Positions 61,301-64,000 of a stretch of DNA of 64,000 nt are shown here, piece after piece. The stretch comes from Atherinomorus stipes (lineage: Eukaryota > Chordata > Actinopteri > Atheriniformes > Atherinidae). Position numbers and translations under genes: made by a program. The notes under the pieces were generated by a model that was not told where the DNA came from, did not search any database, and worked only from the letters and a program-made list of their open reading frames with translations. Location: contig JALJCO010001388.1 in NCBI GenBank assembly GCA_023101725.1, positions 1-64,000 of the forward strand. Direction: 5' to 3'. The number at the start of each line of letters is the position of its first letter. Positions within the stretch are counted from its first letter, which is position 1.

Positions 61301-61992
61301 GGTCTAAAAGAGGAGCCAAGGGAAAGGAGCCTGCACAGAAGAAAAAAACAAAGACCGCGAAGAGCAAAAGCAGACCTTCTCTGACCCTGACGCAGATGGT
61401 GGGGAAAGAGGAGGCGGGTGAAGCAGCAGCGATGGGCAGCAGCGCGGACGAGGGCGACATGATGGGAGCAGATGAAGGCGAGGAAGAGCCGCTAAAGTTA
61501 GATCTGTCATCAGATGCCTATTACGGCGTCCTGAAGGAGCCGCTGACCGTCATCCACCCTCTGAAAGGCTGCACCGACCCCCACAGCTTGACCCGAGTGC
61601 TGCACGAGGTGGAGCCCAGTTTTGTGGTGCTGTATGATGCAGAAATGAGTTTCGTCCGCCAGCTGGAGATTTATAAAGCTAACCGGCCCGGAAAACCGCT
61701 CAGGGTGTATTTCCTCATCTATGGAGGCTCGACAGAAGAGCAGAAGTATCTGACAGCTTTGTCAAAGGAAAAGAAAGCGTTTGAGCACCTCATCAGGTCA
61801 GAATCATCTTTTCCAAGCAACTGAGGTTTGTTGCAGTGCTGGCCTCTCATTGGTTCTTGTTTGTGTGTTTTTTATGTAGAGAAAAGGCTACTATGGTCAT
61901 CCCAGAGGAGAGGGAAGGGCGGGAAGACACCAACCTAGACCTCGCCAGAAATTTAGAGCCTGCCAATGCCACCACTAATACCCGCAAAGCAG
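53602..61992 (+). CDS. ercc4: ERCC4/XPF, DNA repair endonuclease subunit, exons 1-9 (3' partial)
   Basis: Nine in-phase exons encode the first 653 residues of XPF, the catalytic partner of ERCC1 in the nuclear endonuclease that cuts 5' of bulky lesions in nucleotide excision repair and acts in interstrand crosslink repair. CDS blocks: 53602-53778, 54916-55096, 57316-57511, 57587-57794, 57952-58132, 58237-58368, 58474-58578, 61130-61796, 61880-61992. All junctions are GT-AG. The start AACATGG has A at -3 and G at +4. Residues about 1-315 are the helicase-like region, with no GKT/GKS Walker A, as expected for [46 protein letters not shown]. Exon 8 holds [13 protein letters not shown], a Lys-rich then acidic linker, LTLTQMVGK and [17 protein letters not shown]. 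The catalytic ERK motif and helix-hairpin-helix domain of the 916-residue human protein are not in the window. No frameshift or premature stop is seen. Confidence 0.97.
53876..53960. mobile_element. Tc1-type MITE fragment, intron 1
   Basis: ACAGGCGTCCTCAAATTGAT and TATACCCTCCAATTAAAGAAA match the left end of the elements at 56826 and 60300. The right end is missing. Confidence 0.55.
54584..54884. mobile_element. hAT MITE, exact 8-bp duplication, beside exon 2
   Basis: ATAATAGA flanks it at 54576-54583 and 54885-54892. Termini TGGGGTGGGAAAAAATATCG and the inverse TAGGGGTGGGAAAAAAATATC. Internal TTTCATGAAATTTCATGAGA words are palindromic. Its right end and duplication lie within 32 nt of exon 2 (54916), in the zone where the branch point should be. 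A 5'-truncated sister is at 42935-43173. Confidence 0.9.
54916..55096 (+). CDS. ercc4: ERCC4 exon 2
   Basis: [20 protein letters not shown] through [18 protein letters not shown]. Acceptor CTTTCAG, donor GTCAGA (phase 1). The donor lacks the usual purine at +3. Confidence 0.95.
55279..55440 (-). repeat. LINE/SINE 3' tail with AATC repeat, intron 2
   Basis: (AATC)n followed by TTTATTTATGAAGCGCTTTT and CTCAAAGCGCTTTACAG, the reversed 3' tail type found in fish LINE/SINE pairs. It is followed by a C run and an A run (about 55394-55431). GC-rich sequence to 55665 may be the body of the same retroposon. Confidence 0.5.
55830..55905 (-). repeat. Second retroposon 3' tail, intron 2
   Basis: TATTTATTTATATAGCGCTTTCCATGC resembles the tail at 55300, in the same orientation; only the tail is recognisable. 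Confidence 0.45.
56452..56560. mobile_element. ATCGG/CCGATA hAT-like fragment, intron 2
   Basis: AGGATGCACCACGATTACC terminus-like start followed by repeated TACCGATAA words. One end only. Confidence 0.5.
56826..57205. mobile_element. Tc1-type MITE, TA target site, intron 2
   Basis: Left CAGTCTTCAAAATTTTTCAC and right inverse CAGTCGTATTCAAAATTATG, flanked by TA at 56824-56825 and 57206-57207. It has a long T run (57140-57162). It ends about 110 nt before exon 3. Confidence 0.7.
57316..57511 (+). CDS. ercc4: ERCC4 exon 3
   Basis: [20 protein letters not shown] onward to [12 protein letters not shown]. Acceptor ACTTAG, donor GTACAG (phase 2). Confidence 0.95.
57587..57794 (+). CDS. ercc4: ERCC4 exon 4
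   Basis: [20 protein letters not shown] through [11 protein letters not shown]. Acceptor CAACAG, donor GTCTTT (phase 0, weak donor). The 75-nt intron before it is open in frame. Confidence 0.93.
57952..58132 (+). CDS. ercc4: ERCC4 exon 5
   Basis: [20 protein letters not shown] through [15 protein letters not shown]. Acceptor ATCCAG, donor GTGAAC. Confidence 0.95.
58237..58368 (+). CDS. ercc4: ERCC4 exon 6
   Basis: [20 protein letters not shown] then a Lys-rich, Ser-rich stretch. Acceptor CATCAG, donor GTAGCT. Confidence 0.93.
58474..58578 (+). CDS. ercc4: ERCC4 exon 7
   Basis: [20 protein letters not shown] then [14 protein letters not shown]. Acceptor TTTCAG, donor GTTAGA. Confidence 0.93.
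58925..59025. mobile_element. ATCGG hAT-like fragment, intron 7
   Basis: GCTGATGCTGATACCAGC, an A run, then AATATCGGCCAGCCGATG and TATCGGTCTATCCTTATT. Degraded. Confidence 0.45.
59164..59185. repeat. (TA)n microsatellite, intron 7
   Basis: Eleven TA units, preceded by a short GT run. Confidence 0.9.
60300..60812. mobile_element. Tc1-type MITE, intron 7
   Basis: ATTATTCATACCCTCCACTT at the left and ATTTTGAGGACGACTGCATA at the right fit the two ends of the family at 56826; the outermost left bases are lost. Confidence 0.55.
60895..60990. mobile_element. ATCGG hAT-like fragment, intron 7
   Basis: GGGATCGATATCGGCTCAGC and GGATCGGTGCATTTCTA, the inverse of a TAGAAATGCACCGATCC terminus. Confidence 0.45.
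61130..61796 (+). CDS. ercc4: ERCC4 exon 8 (large)
   Basis: 667 bp: [20 protein letters not shown], then a basic linker ([14 protein letters not shown]), LTLTQMVGK, an acidic run, [20 protein letters not shown], and [20 protein letters not shown]. Acceptor CTGCAG, donor GTCAGA (phase 2). Confidence 0.96.
61880..61992 (+). CDS. ercc4: ERCC4 exon 9
   Basis: [20 protein letters not shown] then [17 protein letters not shown], the segment just before the nuclease core. Acceptor ATGTAG, donor GTTTGT (phase 1). The next exon is outside the window. Confidence 0.95.
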
Positions 61993-62034
61993 GTTTGTCC
62001 CTTTTTTTTTCTTCAAACATTTCAGATCTTCTTT

Positions 62035-62130
62035 AGGGATGCACAATATTAGAATTTTGGCCGGTATCTGATATTTTAAAACTCATGTGGCCCAAAACCG
62101 ATATTGATACTGATATTAAAGCTGAAAAAT
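62035..62130. mobile_element. hAT-like fragment, intron 9
   Basis: TAGGGATGCACAATATTAG and ACTCATGTGGCC match, inverted, the right end of the element at 42305-43316. It starts about 40 nt after the exon 9 donor. Confidence 0.65.
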
Positions 62131-62258
62131 AAATTATGTAATATTCATTGCCTGTGCAAAGTTGGAAAAATACCTCAACTTGTGTTATGTACTGTATAAC
62201 AAGTCAAACTTCATGAGTTGTTCAAACAAAACTAATAGGATATGTGCGTTATATCCTA

Positions 62259-64000
62259 TTTTTTTTTTCTCTTTTTCTTTTTTTTTTTTTTTTTTTTATT
62301 TACAATTATCCAAAAATTACAACAAACATAATGAGATACAAAAATAACAAAACACAATGACACTCAGCAAAGAGAAAACAACAACAACAACAAAAACACG
62401 GGGTGGAGGGGGGGTGCAGGTCATTAAAGAATATCATGTTTCAGCAAGTACGTTCTTATAAACATCCAAGGCCCATCAGAACCAGTGTCTAAATCTAATA
62501 AAATGGAAGCAGAACGTTCCATCATCAATAAATCCATGAAATCTCTTAACCAATTATCAATATTAAAGCAGTCCGGCTTTCGTACTTTCCAATTCATCAA
62601 TATAATTCGTTTCACAGAGAGAAAGGCTAAAGCAATAATACGTTGCATGGTGGGTGACTGTACATTTTCAACTCTCATTCCCAAAAGACAAATTAAGGGG
62701 CATTCAAATAGTTTTACATTTAACACAGAATCCAATAGCAAAATAACCTCTTTCCAAAAATTTCTCACTAATGGGCAGTACCAGAGCAAGTGAATAAGTG
62801 TTCCAACCCTCCTACAACCATGCCAACATAATGGGGATATAGAGGGGTCCATTTTATTTAGTCTGTGTGGTGTAATATACGCTCGATGCAAAATTTTAAA
62901 TTGAATCATTTTATACCGCACACATTTAGACAATGTTGTTGTGTTTTTTAAAATGGACTCCCACTGAGTTATACAAACGGATAAGTCCTTCTCCCACTGT
63001 TGCTTTGTGGAAGAAAGACTGGCTGGTGAAGTAACAGATACCAGTTTGTATATTGCTGAGACCACCTTCTTGCCTATGGTAATCTTCCTAAGCCTGTCAT
63101 CAAGTTCTCTGTTATGTGCAACCAGACCCTTCTTTGTAATTAGTGATCTCAAAATAGACCTCAGTTGTAAGTACAAGAAAATATCAACAGCACAAAATTC
63201 AAAATGACTTTTCAGTTCATTAAGCTGTACCATATCTCTGTCCTTCATCACCTGCCCCAGAGTATTGACTCCACATTGCTCCCAGGTATTATTTGCCAGT
63301 GTTTTGCCACCTGCCATTAATAGTGGATTTTTCCATAGAGGACATGATGGTAAAGAACTTCCATCAAAGGCAAACAGTTTATGTAATGTTCTAACAATGT
63401 CACATGAAAACTGAATGATAGGGTTATCCATCTTGAATTTAGTTTTAGGATGGAAAAATAAAGCTGATAAAGAAACAGATTTGCTATATTCAGATAATAT
63501 TTTTTCTTCAGTCCACCTCCAACTGCCCTCTTCACTCTTTCCCATATAGGCCCACTCCAAGGGGAATCGAAGATTATATGACATATAATATAAATAAACA
63601 TCTGGGACACCTAGTCCACCTCTCTCTCTTGGTCTAACTAATTTTTTATAACTTATTCTTGGTGGCTTATCCTTCCACAAAAAACCAGTGATTAAACTAT
63701 TAATTTCTTTAAACCACTGGGGAGGGAATTTTAGAGGTATAGCAGAGATAAGATATAATAATCGAGGTAATATATTCATTTTCACAACCTCTACTCTGCC
63801 CCATAATGAAATTGGTAATGCTGACCATCTTCTAATATCTTCCTTAACTGTCTTCAGAAGGACAGGCCCATTTAAATCAAAAATCTTCTCTATAGGAGTC
63901 CTGATATTTATGCCTAAGTATCTCATGCCTTTGGATTTCCACTGAAAAGGTACAGAGCCGAGATGTGATGGATATGTCAAGTAGTTTAGAGGGATAACTT
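62259..64000 (-). mobile_element. L1-like non-LTR retrotransposon, 3' part (runs off window)
   Basis: Minus-strand ORF2 C-terminus, open from the window edge to a stop at 62424 (over 520 codons, no internal stop), followed by a 3' UTR and a poly(A) seen as a T run at 62277-62297. The start MTYPSHLGSV is arbitrary (a TTG at 63980); the frame continues upstream as VIPLNYL. It shows the thumb/connector region after the polymerase core (GMRYLGINI, GRVEVVKMNILPRLLYLI, RERGGLGVPD) and a C-terminal CX3CX7HX4C knuckle (CWHGCRRVGTLIHLLWYC). These features fit L1/Tx1-like ORF2. It lies in ERCC4 intron 9, antisense to the gene. Confidence 0.88.

Noticed and set aside
61221..61510. Minus-strand frames of 68-79 codons
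   Set aside because: They are shadows of ERCC4 exon 8.
1..64000. CRISPR arrays, operons, or bacterial-type mobile systems
   Set aside because: No regularly spaced direct repeats; introns, polyadenylation signals and fish-type transposons show this is vertebrate nuclear DNA.

Overview
The window looks like euchromatic DNA of a ray-finned (probably percomorph teleost) fish. The one gene I recognise firmly is a vertebrate ERCC4/XPF orthologue with GT-AG introns. The rest is AT-rich, gene-poor DNA filled with repeats of the kinds usual in fish: Tc1/mariner, hAT, PIF/Harbinger, L1-like and Rex1/L2-like LINEs, tRNA-derived SINEs and microsatellites. Species cannot be fixed from sequence alone.

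Layout. 1-3.5 kb: two small convergent candidate genes. A plus-strand transcript of four exons (last three give a 99-residue reading frame) ends near 1640, and a minus-strand gene of three coding exons (96 residues) runs from 3297 down to 2379. I recognise neither protein. 3.5-17 kb: mostly unremarkable intergenic DNA, with a near-identical 1.2 kb direct duplication rich in AGTATACTT motifs (11994-14826). 17-20.1 kb: a nested stack, in which a Tc1 transposase relic is split by a Harbinger-like element containing a second one, which itself holds an ATCGG-rich hAT-like element. 21.6-25 kb: a Tc1 relic, then a complex foldback element with order A-B-C-A-C'-B'-A'. 25.4-35.5 kb: LINE relics, one cut inside its reverse transcriptase domain by a 2.86 kb hAT element, and a second hAT element (2.1 kb, exact 8-bp target duplication) with a transposase relic. 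37-51.5 kb: MITEs, another nest (42305-43316), a foldback element at 45 kb and a large Tc1 relic. 53.25-64 kb: ERCC4 on the plus strand, exons 1-9, running off the right edge.

ERCC4 encodes the XPF subunit of the XPF-ERCC1 structure-specific endonuclease used in nucleotide excision repair and interstrand crosslink repair. The window carries the helicase-like region and linker up to just before the nuclease core; the ERK-type catalytic motif and helix-hairpin-helix domain must lie to the right. Its introns hold many MITEs, including a hAT MITE whose right end sits about 30 nt before exon 2 and may supply the branch point, and an antisense L1-like element with an open ORF2 C-terminus in intron 9.

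I did not find a clearly new defence, toxin or signalling system. The most useful leads are the two unrecognised spliced small genes, the MITE at the ERCC4 exon 2 splice site, the frame-preserving 75-nt intron, the recent 1.2 kb duplication, and the nested elements whose exact target-site duplications allow their order of insertion to be read.
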